DNA of 64,000 nt from DRPG01 sp964655065 (GTDB taxonomy: Bacteria; Myxococcota_A; UBA796; GCA-2862545), in NCBI GenBank assembly GCA_964655065.1, contig CAZZLC010000002.1, positions 62,001 through 126,000 of the forward strand, in the 5' to 3' direction. This document shows positions 27,801 through 35,884 of the stretch, one piece after another. The notes beneath the pieces were generated by a model that was not told the origin of the DNA, did not search any database, and saw nothing but the letters and a program-made list of their open reading frames with translations. The position numbers were made by a program, and so were the translations under genes. The stretch's first letter is position 1; the number at the start of each line of letters is the position of its first letter.

Positions 27801-27924
27801 CTTCTTCGTCTCTCAGAACGGTGGGCGCTTCAAGACGGCTCCCGAGGATGGTGCCCCGTTCGACCTGGTGAATGGTGATCGGCTCGTCATCGGCAACGCG
27901 GTTTACGTGTTGCGGGAGGAATGA
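24883..27924 (+). CDS. Large FHA-domain protein
   Basis: 1013 residues. The N-terminal 280 residues form a globular region with no family I recognise. A Pro-rich linker follows. A middle region of about 200 residues leads into an FHA domain at about 470-590, with YQVGRSRECRVVL as the phosphothreonine-binding GR...S core and SEHATIDL following. A low-complexity Gly/Ser/Pro linker (about 600-760) joins a C-terminal domain that ends in DRLVIGNAVYVL. FHA domains bind phosphothreonine peptides. It is followed 40 bp later by a PP2C phosphatase gene, which suggests a phosphorylation-dependent scaffold. No transmembrane helix is visible. Confidence 0.8.
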   Translation: MAFEWVAGLFQGDNQQTRGLSGDNAQSVALDDSNPYYNYRLRRHKAEGDIVQDPGLLWYTSPYVKRRTGLGTHVGAEVGDGTANYTDVLLIISREDFAGSTTEWQQSVVRTLQQEFENFCRRENFSRLHSHRPLGVTILEDGSHGMGGQTLGLQRGEFVTGLLPNLYTGPVRGSYPVIGVHVNLPGVWEGYHEVGRLHNDQVLFTLGNHWLDNFSHPSLEQAALYRLRQYPDGSFVHIVNPDLQDRYEVTSTEQGGASVLTLSTRDGVPLAYIVLAVIDPPAIRPARPPARPGIQMPKPPVQPTPRAEDRAVDGVPSIAPPMLMDEDDDGGAASTPGEPSTKRRNLGGKTIIPDTPSERIFTFQERGALLQRVHFSAFMLGYDVYLGSRGELGTHVEDPAATFQVRKRSVALVAHVEGVMVGGRTVPAGLEVPIEGDVRIEVAGQQLEYRDLRHIKVEGWPYVGEIRRPASSTYMIWGEDYQVGRSRECRVVLPDEPRNENIHWKPSVGDGATIRARTGEIPKARFYTDSIMVASEHATIDLRGEVPRAVCTARHCYVYVRRHGEVLPLNPSSSTHDPKSAELLPGDEVLVGNCLFHVGYSPAEGAAAPSPHAPRSAGLLSDHVPDPDLASLDAGEPSVTKQATHPGTPPSMGSSSYRDPSVHFDGSEDATHPGSPPPSRAAGESLYGTPEPAGGTYQREFGGYAASGGGATGGQWDGEDWSEEGDRPASTSFGDLNGVHEHPSEVPKPFPDVTANGLPRPTDPGMYEDEVTSNSVPATGTAEGVVFTDDTAAKFELGRPMHLILAGWSVNGEVVCGNHEGANLIVPENRIVEGQTFRSTDYFRLRIRGRRGELTILDPSEVLVDEETPQLEVYADPGSHVIDIVRRDDRGESDFAVRLRVVEDPSLPDPRARFVALDFDDPLAAALVTIGLPVGTARQLAVAGLEFDLLYENDRVTVLNYLESYRRSSGFYPFFVSQNGGRFKTAPEDGAPFDLVNGDRLVIGNAVYVLREE

Positions 27925-27964
27925 CGGGCCGAAAGGGGTGGTAGGCTTCGGATTCGAGGGACCC

Positions 27965-28873
27965 GTGGTCGATGACCCGCAGCTGACCGCTCTACAGATT
28001 GGGCTCGTGTGCGACCTTGGTGTCGGGGAGCGCTTCGGCGGGCGTCGTCGCAACGAGGACAACTACCTGGTTTGCCACAACGGGTCGGTGCGTTACCGCC
28101 TCGAGCACTCCGAGCAGCGCCTCATCCAGTGGGGCGAGGGCACGCTGGTGGCGGTGTGCGACGGCATGGGGGGCCACGAGGACGGCGACGTGGCGTCGGC
28201 TGCGGCCGTCCAGGTGTTGGCCAAGCTGTACCGTCCCGGGCTGCCTCGCAACGCGGAGCAAGTGCTGCGCAAGTACGTCGAAGGGGCCCATCGCCAGCTC
28301 TACGAGGCCGTGTCGGAGGACGGTCCGGTCTCCATGGGCACGACGGTCACGGTGGCCTGGGTCGTAGGGGGAGCGCTGCACTGGGTGAACGTCGGAGACT
28401 CCCGGTTGTACCTCTGGCGATCGGGCACCTTGCAACAGCTTACGGTCGACCAGACGCGCAACGCATTCGCGAGGCGCGACGGCAAGACGGAGACGCCCGA
28501 CGGCCATCACCTGGTGCAGAACTTCATCTACGGGTCCCGAGGGCTCGGGGACAACACCCTGCTGCGCATCGAGGAGGGCCTCGACACCGGATCGGTCGAC
28601 GTCCAACCCGGTGACCGGGTGATTCTCTGCACCGATGGGCTCACCAAGGCCGTGAGCAACGAGCGCATCGCCCGGATGCTCGGTGAGCGCGGTCCGCCCC
28701 AGCCAACTTCGGAGCAGCTCACCGACCTCGCCAAGCGACTCGGGAGCCGCGACAACATCACGACGCTGATCGTCGACGTGAGCGAGCTCCGCGAGGAGAC
28801 CGTCGACGACGAAGAGACCGACGACGTGCCCACCGTGGTGGAGAAGCCGAGCTTCGACCCGTCAACCTTCTGA
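27965..28873 (+). CDS. PP2C-type (PPM) protein phosphatase
   Basis: 302 residues from a GTG at 27965 with GAGGG 5 bases upstream; an earlier ATG would overlap the FHA gene. The PPM motifs are in order: RRRNEDN near the start, CDGMGGHEDGDVAS, NVGDSRLYLW, CTDGLTKAV and SRDNITTLIVDV, supplying the metal-binding Asp residues. It should remove phosphate from Ser/Thr residues set by Hanks-type kinases. A short acidic tail ends the protein. It is coupled to the FHA protein, and the 3' end overlaps the convergent MFS gene by 12 bp. Confidence 0.93.
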   Translation: MVDDPQLTALQIGLVCDLGVGERFGGRRRNEDNYLVCHNGSVRYRLEHSEQRLIQWGEGTLVAVCDGMGGHEDGDVASAAAVQVLAKLYRPGLPRNAEQVLRKYVEGAHRQLYEAVSEDGPVSMGTTVTVAWVVGGALHWVNVGDSRLYLWRSGTLQQLTVDQTRNAFARRDGKTETPDGHHLVQNFIYGSRGLGDNTLLRIEEGLDTGSVDVQPGDRVILCTDGLTKAVSNERIARMLGERGPPQPTSEQLTDLAKRLGSRDNITTLIVDVSELREETVDDEETDDVPTVVEKPSFDPSTF

Positions 28874-30178
28874 CCGCTGCGCCTGGGCGATGCCCGCCTC
28901 CTCGTCGACGAGCCAGAGGATGGCGAGGCCCGCGATCAGCAAGACCGCGATCGCGGCCACGCCGAACCGCTGATCGCCGGTGAGCCAGGTGGCGAACGCG
29001 AGGAGCAGGGGCCCGATGAACGAGGTGGCCTTGCCCGAGAACGCGAAGAAGCCGAAGAACTCGTTCTCCTTGTCGGCAGGTACGATGCGGCCCATGAACG
29101 AGCGGCTCGCCGATTGGTTGGGGCCGACCCAGATGCCCAGGAACAACGCCGCCACGAAGAAGGAGGTCTTGTCCCAGGCCACGATGGTGCCGATCGTCGC
29201 GAGCAGCAGGCCGAGGATCGAGACGATGACGGTACGCTTGCCCCCGATCACGTCGTCGAGGAAGCCCATGGCGAACGAGCCGATGCCCGCGGTGACGTTG
29301 AGGGCGATGCCGAAGTAGAGCAGCTCCTCGCTGTCGAACCCGAAGACCAGGGTCGCGTAGATGCCCCCGAAGGCGTAGATCGTGACCAGACCGTCGTTGT
29401 AGAGGAGCCGCGCAATCAGGAACCGGAGCACCTGCGGGTACTGGAGGACCTCGCGGTAGGTCGCAGCGAGCTGGCCGAAGCTCTGGCCGACGAGCTCGCC
29501 GACGGGAACGTCCTCTGGAGGGGCGTGGCGAACCTCGCGCACGAAGAGGAACTGCGGGATCGAGAACACGAGAAACCAGACCGCCACGAGCAGGTTGGTG
29601 GCCCGGATGTTGGCGCCGGACTCCTGGTCGAAGCCGAACCAGGCGTCGGGCAGAACGAAGCCGACGAGGCCCATGGCGAGCGCGAGCAGTCCGCCCACGT
29701 AGCCGAGCGCGTAGCCGTAGCCCGAGATCTGGCCCATCTGGCTCGGGCGGTTCAGGTCCGGGAGGAAGGCGTTGTAGAAGACCAGCCCGGTCTCGAAGGC
29801 GGTGTTCGCGACCAGGAAGAGCACGATGCCGAGCCAGACGTCGCCCGGACCCACGAACCAGAGCAGCGCCGTGGCCGAGATGCTCACCAGCGACGCTCCG
29901 ATGAGGAACTGGCGCTTCAGCCCACCGCGGTCCGCTACCGCCCCGAGCGGGGGGGAGACCACCGCCACCGTGATGCCCGACACCGCGATGACGAACTGCC
30001 AGATGGTGTCGCCCGGCAATGCCGCCTCCGCGGCGACCACGCTCACGAAGTAGGTCGAGAAGACGAAGGTGAGCACCAGCGTCGGGAACGCGGAGTTCGC
30101 GAAGTCGTAGAGCACCCACGAGAACACGGCGAGGCCGCTGGCGCGGGCTCCCGCGGTCGGGGTCGGTTCGTCGGTCAC
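28862..30178 (-). CDS. UMF1/Atg22-like MFS transporter
   Basis: 438 residues, about twelve transmembrane helices. The opening SWVLYDFANSAFPTLVLTFVF is characteristic of the UMF1 (Atg22-like) branch, as are the PPLGAVADRGG loop and GPNQSASRSFMGRIVP. Members export amino acids or other small solutes; the substrate here is unknown. The GTG at 30178 has GGAGG a few bases upstream. Confidence 0.87.
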   Translation of the reverse strand: MTDEPTPTAGARASGLAVFSWVLYDFANSAFPTLVLTFVFSTYFVSVVAAEAALPGDTIWQFVIAVSGITVAVVSPPLGAVADRGGLKRQFLIGASLVSISATALLWFVGPGDVWLGIVLFLVANTAFETGLVFYNAFLPDLNRPSQMGQISGYGYALGYVGGLLALAMGLVGFVLPDAWFGFDQESGANIRATNLLVAVWFLVFSIPQFLFVREVRHAPPEDVPVGELVGQSFGQLAATYREVLQYPQVLRFLIARLLYNDGLVTIYAFGGIYATLVFGFDSEELLYFGIALNVTAGIGSFAMGFLDDVIGGKRTVIVSILGLLLATIGTIVAWDKTSFFVAALFLGIWVGPNQSASRSFMGRIVPADKENEFFGFFAFSGKATSFIGPLLLAFATWLTGDQRFGVAAIAVLLIAGLAILWLVDEEAGIAQAQRSEG

Positions 30179-30203
30179 GCGCCCTCCGATCGGGGACCGA
30201 GGA

Positions 30204-31670
30204 CTACGAGGCCCCCCACGTCATCATCGCGAGATAGCCGGCCACGACTCCCGCGGCCGCCACGAGGAACGCAACCACCACCACCGCTGCCGAGGTGAGG
30301 ACCGATCGGGCTGGGCTGGGTGGCGGGCGATAGCCCGTGATCTGGCTCTGTGAGGTCAGGGAAGGTCGCCCTCGGACGGCTGAGATCCCCGACGCGAGCG
30401 TGCGCGGACCCGAGGGCGTCTGCCAGGTCCCCGAGTAGCTCGACAGCGGGCTCGGAGTGGTCTCGGAGACCGCCGACTGCAGGCCCGGGGACGAGCTGGC
30501 CCGAGGCCCCGAGCTGGCCCCTGCCCGCGGTCCCGAGCCGATGCCTGCGGGCGTCTCCGGACCTCCCGCGCCCAGGACGGCCGGCCAGGGGGCGTTGACC
30601 TCGGTGAGCGCGTCGGCCTCGTCGACCTGGTCGTCATCGGCCGCAGGCGGAGGCACACGGCCCTGGTCGAGGCGCGTTCCCATCGCGATGCCCAGCGACT
30701 GGGACGTCAACGCGGGGCCGTCGTCGCCGTGGCGGGCCAGGGTGGCGTCGCCATCGTCGGTCAGGGCATGGGCGGCAGGACGGCGGTCGGGCACCGCCTG
30801 AAGCGTCTCGTCGAGCCAGCGGTCGACCTCCGGCGAACGTCGACCCCGGGGCCGCCGGGCCAGCGCGGTGACCCACTCGTCGAGGCAGCGGGTGGGGTTC
30901 GTGCGGTCGGTGAACCTCACGAGGGGCTCCCCCTCGAGCATCCACCACAACAGCGCACCCAGGGCGAAGACGTCGGCAGCAGGCGTCACGGGATGCGGCT
31001 CGAACTGTTCGGGAGCTGCGAACTCGGGGGTCCCGAACCCCTGGGCCACCGAACCGACCAGCGAGAAGTGGGTGAGCCGACAGTGCGGCACGGCGTCGAC
31101 GCCGACCTCGGCCTCGAAGACCACGTTGCTCGGCGCGAGATCGAGGTGAACGACCCGATGACGGTGCACCGCGGCCAGCGCGCTCGCGAGCTGGCTCGCG
31201 ATGGCGAGCGCCACCGGGTCGGGGAGCGGGCCGACCCGTTCCACGTGCGCGGCGAGCGTTCCTCCGGACTCGTGGCGCGTCACGAGGTAGGGCGCGTGGC
31301 CAGCCCGATGCACGAAGCCCCGCAGCTGAACGATGTGCGGATGGTCGAGCTGCTGCAGGACGCTCGCCTCGTTCTGGAGCTGTCGCAGGAAGGGGCCCTC
31401 GGCCCGTGCGGGGAACAGCGCCTTGATGGCGAGGGTCGGGTCCACGGGGGTTCCGTCGGGCCCGAGCTCGCGGGCGAGGTAGGTCGCGTGGGTGCCGCTC
31501 GGGGCCATGACGCGCTCCACCCGGTAGTTCCGGTCGAGGACCTCTCCGACTTCGAGCAGCCACGCCCACCCCGCCGACGGCCGCGTGAGCCCGCAGGACC
31601 CGCAAGTGTCGGGCCCGGGGGGCGACGCGTCGCCCTGGTTCTGGCATCGGGGGCAGATCCAGCGCTTCAC
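30204..31670 (-). CDS. Zinc-ribbon Hanks-type protein kinase with degenerate DFG
   Basis: 488 residues. The N-terminal zinc ribbon uses C6/C9/C23/C26. The kinase domain runs about 50-310 with K83 (AIKALF), a likely E101, HLDLAPSN at 175-182 (Asp and Asn kept) and AAPEQ near 219. The DFG triad is replaced by HFS at about 201-203, so the Mg-binding Asp is missing. A long Ser/Pro-rich region leads to one C-terminal transmembrane helix (about 458-482). It may be a weak kinase or a pseudokinase. AGGAG precedes the GTG at 31670. It is 25 bp from the MFS gene. Confidence 0.85.
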   Translation of the reverse strand: MKRWICPRCQNQGDASPPGPDTCGSCGLTRPSAGWAWLLEVGEVLDRNYRVERVMAPSGTHATYLARELGPDGTPVDPTLAIKALFPARAEGPFLRQLQNEASVLQQLDHPHIVQLRGFVHRAGHAPYLVTRHESGGTLAAHVERVGPLPDPVALAIASQLASALAAVHRHRVVHLDLAPSNVVFEAEVGVDAVPHCRLTHFSLVGSVAQGFGTPEFAAPEQFEPHPVTPAADVFALGALLWWMLEGEPLVRFTDRTNPTRCLDEWVTALARRPRGRRSPEVDRWLDETLQAVPDRRPAAHALTDDGDATLARHGDDGPALTSQSLGIAMGTRLDQGRVPPPAADDDQVDEADALTEVNAPWPAVLGAGGPETPAGIGSGPRAGASSGPRASSSPGLQSAVSETTPSPLSSYSGTWQTPSGPRTLASGISAVRGRPSLTSQSQITGYRPPPSPARSVLTSAAVVVVAFLVAAAGVVAGYLAMMTWGAS

Positions 31671-31702
31671 GTCGACTCCTCGGTCGGCAGCAGTCGCGAC
31701 GC

Positions 31703-31993
31703 CTAGTGGGTCTTCTTCACCGCGGCTTCGATGCGCTCGACGCCCGCTGCGGGGTCGGACTCGAAGTTGCTCTTGCAGGTCTCGGAGCAGAAGTGCAGCT
31801 CGTAGCCTTCGTGCTCCACGGCATGGGCCGGGTCACCCGGCATGCCGAGCCCACACCCCGAGCAGTCCGACACGGTCTTGTCGAGCACACCGTCGTGCGC
31901 GTCGGCCTCGGCGAGCACCTCGGCGGTGCCGCCCGCAGGGTTGGGGGTCTCGGTGGAGCTTCCACACGCCAAGAGGGTCATCAACATCCACAT
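31703..31993 (-). CDS. YHS-like metal-binding lipoprotein
   Basis: 96 residues starting MWMLMTLLAC, with lipobox Cys10 and a short acidic linker. A CSGCGLGMPGDPAHAVEHEGY to LHFCSETCKSNFESDP segment fits the YHS/TRASH fold, which binds metals through Cys residues. It probably acts in the periplasm in copper or other metal handling, which is known for YHS proteins but not shown here. The ATG at 31993 has no clear Shine-Dalgarno; a GTG at 32029 is an alternative. Confidence 0.75.
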   Translation of the reverse strand: MWMLMTLLACGSSTETPNPAGGTAEVLAEADAHDGVLDKTVSDCSGCGLGMPGDPAHAVEHEGYELHFCSETCKSNFESDPAAGVERIEAAVKKTH

Positions 31994-32032
31994 GGCGCGT
32001 GGATAACCCAGCCACGGATTCCTGAGCACACC

Positions 32033-33130
32033 TCAGGTTTCGCGTCGGATCCGCTCGACGAGGCTCTGGTGAGCTGGATCGGAGAGCACGAAGCGGTCCG
32101 GCGGCTCGTCGGACTGCGCGAGCCAGAAGCGCTCGCGCAGGGCGTGGACCCGCTGTTCGGCGCGCACGCTCGCGCGCTCCATCGCCGGGCGCCCTTCCTG
32201 CAGGCGCACCAGGGCCTCGAACAACGCGACCTGACGCTCGGGTTCCTTGCCTACGAGGAGCAGGTCGACGGTGGCCCGCGTGGCCCGGATGGCCTGATCC
32301 TCGACGGACAGTCGGTCCCGGATCGCCCCCATGACAAGGTCGTCCGAGCACACGACGCCGTCGTAGTGGAGGTCGCGACGGAGCCAGTCGGGAACGATGC
32401 GGTCGGAGAAGGTGACCGGTTGGCTCTCGTCGAGGGCCGGGATCTTCACGTGCGCGGTCATCACGACAGCGACGTCGGCTCTGACGGCGGCCCGGAAGGG
32501 CTCCAGGTCGTCGGCCCGCCAGACCTCGGGGTCGCCGTCGCGTTCCGGGAGACCCTGGTGGCTGTCGACGGACGACGGGCCGTGCCCCGGGAAGTGCTTG
32601 GCGCAGGCCATGATGCCGCAGTCCTGGTGGGCGCGCACGAAGGCGCCGACCGCCTTGGCGACCGCGGACGGGTCGGAGCCGAACGCCCGATCACCGATGG
32701 GGCTCTCGTCGCTCGCGAGGCGCTCGGCGACGGGAGCGAAGTTGAGGTGGAGGCCCAGGGCCCGGAGCTGGCGAGCCATCGCGCGCGACACGTCGCCGAC
32801 GAGGTGAGGCGCGCGGCCGAGCTCGCCCATCGACGGCCAGCGGATCCCGAAGTCCACGAGGCGCTGCACTCGACCGCCCTCCTGGTCGATGGCCAGGATC
32901 GGCGGACGGTGCGGGTCGGAGAGGCTCTGCAGCTCGTGGCCGAGCTCGATCAGCTGGTCGACCTCGGCGATGTTGCGCCCGAACAGCACGAACCCTGCGG
33001 GCTTCACCAGCGCGATCTGCTTGCGCAGGTCCTCGTGGGCGGTGAGCCCGTCGAAGCCGACGAGGAGACGCTGGCCCGCCCGCCGCTTGCGGTCGGCGAG
33101 CGAGGTGCCCTCGCCGAGGGCCATCGTCAT
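32033..33130 (-). CDS. nagZ: Beta-N-acetylhexosaminidase, GH3
   Basis: 365 residues, single-domain GH3. KHFPGHG then SVDSHQGLP supply the substrate-binding and flexible-loop His, and SDDLVMGAI supplies the nucleophile Asp. It removes terminal N-acetylglucosamine, typically from peptidoglycan fragments during recycling. There is no signal peptide, consistent with a cytosolic NagZ. Its ATG at 33130 overlaps the stop of the epimerase gene (ATGA), so the two are translationally coupled. Confidence 0.92.
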   Translation of the reverse strand: MTMALGEGTSLADRKRRAGQRLLVGFDGLTAHEDLRKQIALVKPAGFVLFGRNIAEVDQLIELGHELQSLSDPHRPPILAIDQEGGRVQRLVDFGIRWPSMGELGRAPHLVGDVSRAMARQLRALGLHLNFAPVAERLASDESPIGDRAFGSDPSAVAKAVGAFVRAHQDCGIMACAKHFPGHGPSSVDSHQGLPERDGDPEVWRADDLEPFRAAVRADVAVVMTAHVKIPALDESQPVTFSDRIVPDWLRRDLHYDGVVCSDDLVMGAIRDRLSVEDQAIRATRATVDLLLVGKEPERQVALFEALVRLQEGRPAMERASVRAEQRVHALRERFWLAQSDEPPDRFVLSDPAHQSLVERIRRET

Positions 33131-33543
33131 CCTCGTGCCTCGGGGTACTCGGCGAGCTCGATGAGCACACCCCCTGCCGACTTGGGGTGGACGAACATCA
33201 CGCGGGTGTCGTGGGCGCCCGAGGTCGGCGCTTCGGTGGTGAAGCGCCAGCCCTTTTCACGGAGCCGGGCAACGTCACCATCGAGATCGTCGGTGCGGAA
33301 GCAGATGTGGTGGAGTCCGGGGCCGCGCTTCTCGAGCGAGGCCTTCACGGGGCCCGCGCCGTCGAGGGGCGTGATGAGCTCGATGTTGGTCGGGCCGTCG
33401 ACGGGCAGGAAGGCCGTGCGCGTCTGCGCCTGGCTGACGTCCTCGACGTGATCGAACGTGATGCCGAGATCGGTGGCGAATCGGGTGATCGCCTCGTCGA
33501 GCTCTGGCACGGCGATCGCGATGTGGTCCAGGGAGCGAATCAT
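33127..33543 (-). CDS. mce: Methylmalonyl-CoA epimerase
   Basis: 138 residues, one VOC/glyoxalase fold unit. The metal ligands are His in LDHIAIAV, His in GLHHICFR and Glu near the end in VLIELAEY. It interconverts (2R)- and (2S)-methylmalonyl-CoA in propionyl-CoA metabolism. The mutase is not in the window. GGAGG precedes the ATG at 33543. It is coupled by ATGA to nagZ downstream, although no pathway link between the two is known. Confidence 0.88.
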   Translation of the reverse strand: MIRSLDHIAIAVPELDEAITRFATDLGITFDHVEDVSQAQTRTAFLPVDGPTNIELITPLDGAGPVKASLEKRGPGLHHICFRTDDLDGDVARLREKGWRFTTEAPTSGAHDTRVMFVHPKSAGGVLIELAEYPEARG

Positions 33544-33557
33544 GATGCCTCCGGCGG

Positions 33558-34199
33558 TCAGTGCAGAGGGTGCCCCGACTCCGCGATGCCCGGGTAGGCC
33601 TCAGAGAGCCAGCGCCACGTGAGAATGTGTAGCGCCCCGTGGACCGGCACGGGGATCACGTCTCCCTCGGCAGGTGTTTCGGCATGCCAGGCGGCCTGCT
33701 CCAGCGTGATTCCGGCGCCCACCTCGACCAGCTCGACGATCCGCTCCTGCTGCGCGTCCCATCGGTCGTCGTGGCCGGGACGCTGCACCGCGATCACCGA
33801 CCACAATCGCTTGTGGATCTCGTCGTGCTGACCGTGCTCGCGCGCCCGCATCAACGCCTCGGCGAGGCGCACGCGATCCTGCTCGTCGGCGAGGTGCATC
33901 CACAGCGTGGACCGGCTGACCTCGCCGACACCTGCGAGCACGACGTCCGCGTGAGCGTTCACGCTCACCTCGAACAGCACGTCGACCATGCGGGTGACCG
34001 GCGAGCGCGCCTGCACCTCGAGCTGCGCCTTGAGCGTGGCGTTGCCCGGGGAGGCCACGAACCGGATCGGCAGGGCCCGGAGGGCGAGGCAGTCTTCGCC
34101 ATCGGGCAGGAACGGCTCACCTCGGTCGGTGAGCCACTCCCCGAGCGTACCGACGGGGGTGGGGGGGCTGGTGGAGGGGAACGTCACCGTGAAGGCCAT
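33558..34199 (-). CDS. Hypothetical protein
   Basis: 213 residues from an ATG at 34199 with GGAG 5 bases upstream. The sequence is beta-rich at first (MAFTVTFPSTSPPTPVGTLG), then helical with DEQDRVRLAEALMRAREHG. There is no signal peptide, transmembrane helix or catalytic motif that I recognise. It lies between the helicase loader (25 bp upstream) and the epimerase (14 bp downstream) on the same strand. Confidence 0.72.
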   Translation of the reverse strand: MAFTVTFPSTSPPTPVGTLGEWLTDRGEPFLPDGEDCLALRALPIRFVASPGNATLKAQLEVQARSPVTRMVDVLFEVSVNAHADVVLAGVGEVSRSTLWMHLADEQDRVRLAEALMRAREHGQHDEIHKRLWSVIAVQRPGHDDRWDAQQERIVELVEVGAGITLEQAAWHAETPAEGDVIPVPVHGALHILTWRWLSEAYPGIAESGHPLH

Positions 34200-34224
34200 C
34201 TTCGCTCCGCGGGTCCACCTTGAG

Positions 34225-35097
34225 TCATCCGGACGAGCTGCGCAACCTGCGACCGCGGTGTTCCCGGAAGTCGTCGCCGAGCACGGGCAGGAACTGAGCG
34301 GTCTCGCGAAGCCGCGAGTAGACCCTTTCACCGACACGATCGGCCAGCGTCTCGCGCGTGGCGACCCCCACCTGCACGGCCGCCGCGCTCGGGACCGGCC
34401 GGTTGGTCGCCGCGCCGGGCTCGTAGTTCGTGGTGGCGAGCAGCGCGCGCATCGCGTTGTACCGGCGGGACACGATCTCGTCGAGCACGGTGACCTCGAA
34501 GTCGGTCTTGCGTCCCTTTCCGAGCTCGTCGACGGCGAGCACGTCGACCTCCACGAGCGGGTCGATCAGCGAGGACATGCCCTGGCCCACGTCGAAGCCC
34601 GCCTTCAGATCGGCGAGCAGGTGGCTGAACTCGACGAATCGGGCGCGAATCCCTCTCGAGAGTACGAGCTCGCGGAGCAGCGCGACGAGCAGGTGGGTCT
34701 TGCCGCGACCCACCTCTCCGTAGAGCACCATGCTTCCCGGTCGCTCCGCCGGGTCGAACGAGGACAGCCAGCTCGTGAGGTTCTTCATCAGCGTGTGCTG
34801 CACCTTCCCGGTGACCACGAAGCTCGCGAAGGTGCTGTCGGCGTAGCGCCCGGGAATCCCGACCGCGTCGAACGCCCGCATGCGAGCGTGAACCCGCTGA
34901 CACTCGCAGCGTCGACGCGGCGCCCGAAAGCCCGTGCCCGACGCCACGAGGCCGCTGCCCTTGCAGACGGGACACACCTTGACGCACGAGCAGGTCACGC
35001 CCCGAGCCCACTCCCCCTCGCGGGCGACGGTCGCACCGAGCCCCCGGCACGTCGGACAGTCGGGCCGTGCGCCCGGATGGCGGAGATCGTCGCTCAT
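34225..35097 (-). CDS. DnaC/IstB-like AAA+ helicase loader with N-terminal Cys cluster
   Basis: 290 residues. The N-terminal 66 residues carry paired Cys (CPTC at 14-17, CSC at 36-38, CPVC at 42-45, CEC at 64-66) that probably bind two zinc ions. The AAA+ core has Walker A GEVGRGKT at 127-134 and Walker B VLAVDELGKG. The sensor and arginine-finger region includes LLATTNYEPG. Related proteins load the replicative helicase or act with transposases. No transposase is present, so a chromosomal loader role is more likely. It starts on the stop of the upstream partner gene (ATGA). Confidence 0.85.
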   Translation of the reverse strand: MSDDLRHPGARPDCPTCRGLGATVAREGEWARGVTCSCVKVCPVCKGSGLVASGTGFRAPRRRCECQRVHARMRAFDAVGIPGRYADSTFASFVVTGKVQHTLMKNLTSWLSSFDPAERPGSMVLYGEVGRGKTHLLVALLRELVLSRGIRARFVEFSHLLADLKAGFDVGQGMSSLIDPLVEVDVLAVDELGKGRKTDFEVTVLDEIVSRRYNAMRALLATTNYEPGAATNRPVPSAAAVQVGVATRETLADRVGERVYSRLRETAQFLPVLGDDFREHRGRRLRSSSG

Positions 35098-35741
35098 GAG
35101 CGCTCCACGCAGCCCCACAGCGTCGCGGCGCTCAGCGCGGGCCAGTGCGCGCGGTGCAGGTCGCGGGCCGTCTCGTCGATCAACGCGGCCGCGGTGCCCT
35201 CGTCGACCTCGTTCACCAGATCGCCCAGCTTCTCCCGGGCCTGCTCGCGAAGCGCCGCGAGCCCGTCGTCGCCGAGGGCAGCCAGCTCGCGCTCGAGGAA
35301 GCGGCGGACGTGGCCCAGAGCCACGGTGACCGCGGCCTCGCCAGCGGCGTCGATCGCCGTGAGCTCGCGTACGAGCTCGTCCAGCGCCGGAGAGGACGGA
35401 GGCGGCAGCGCCGCGATCACTGGCGCGAAGGGGCCGTTGGCCTCGATCGGTGCCGCCGGTGGGGGGAGGTGGAGGGCGGCGGGAGGCCGGCCGATGTGGC
35501 GTCGGGCGTGGGCGAGGTGGAGCGGTACCCGGCTCCGGCGCTTCCGACGCGCCTCCGCCGCGCGCTCGAGCGCGAGCAGGATCGCGGTCGTGGAGACGCC
35601 ACCCTCGAACCAGCGCAGGAGCTGCATGGCGTCCGCCGAGGAGAGGAACGGGGCGCCGCCTCGGAGGGTGCACAAGTGGTCGCGCACGGTCTCGGCGGCC
35701 TCCTTGAAGGACTCCGGGACCTCGACAGGGTCTGGCCGCAT
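35094..35741 (-). CDS. Hypothetical protein coupled to the helicase loader
   Basis: 215 residues from an ATG at 35741 with GGAG 6 bases upstream. The N-terminal part (PESFKEAAETVRDHL, FLSSADAMQLLRWFEGG) resembles small helical replication-associated domains. A Pro-rich linker and helical C-terminus follow. It overlaps the DnaC-like gene by 4 bp, so it is made together with it and may be its helicase- or DNA-contacting partner, in the manner of DnaD-type proteins. The function is inferred from coupling only. Confidence 0.7.
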   Translation of the reverse strand: MRPDPVEVPESFKEAAETVRDHLCTLRGGAPFLSSADAMQLLRWFEGGVSTTAILLALERAAEARRKRRSRVPLHLAHARRHIGRPPAALHLPPPAAPIEANGPFAPVIAALPPPSSPALDELVRELTAIDAAGEAAVTVALGHVRRFLERELAALGDDGLAALREQAREKLGDLVNEVDEGTAAALIDETARDLHRAHWPALSAATLWGCVERS

Positions 35742-35798
35742 GGCCCGCTCCAAGCCCGCAGGTGGATTCGTTCGCGTAGCGTGGGCCCCCCCGATCCG

Positions 35799-35834
35799 CA
35801 CATCGGTTTGACGGGCACCGAAGCCACATCGGTT
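35799..35834 (+). promoter_or_regulatory. Direct repeat and possible promoter between divergent genes
   Basis: CACATCGGTT occurs at 35799-35808 and again at 35825-35834. A TTGACG hexamer lies at 35808-35813, but no well-spaced -10 box follows. The repeats could be operator half sites for the outer-membrane protein gene at 35885. Confidence 0.3.
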
Positions 35835-35884
35835 AGGATCGGCCTCCGCCGGGACAGCGGCCCGGCAGAGGGGCGGAGGTACGC

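Noticed and set aside
34225..35097. IstB-type transposition protein
   Set aside because: No IstA transposase or terminal repeats are nearby.
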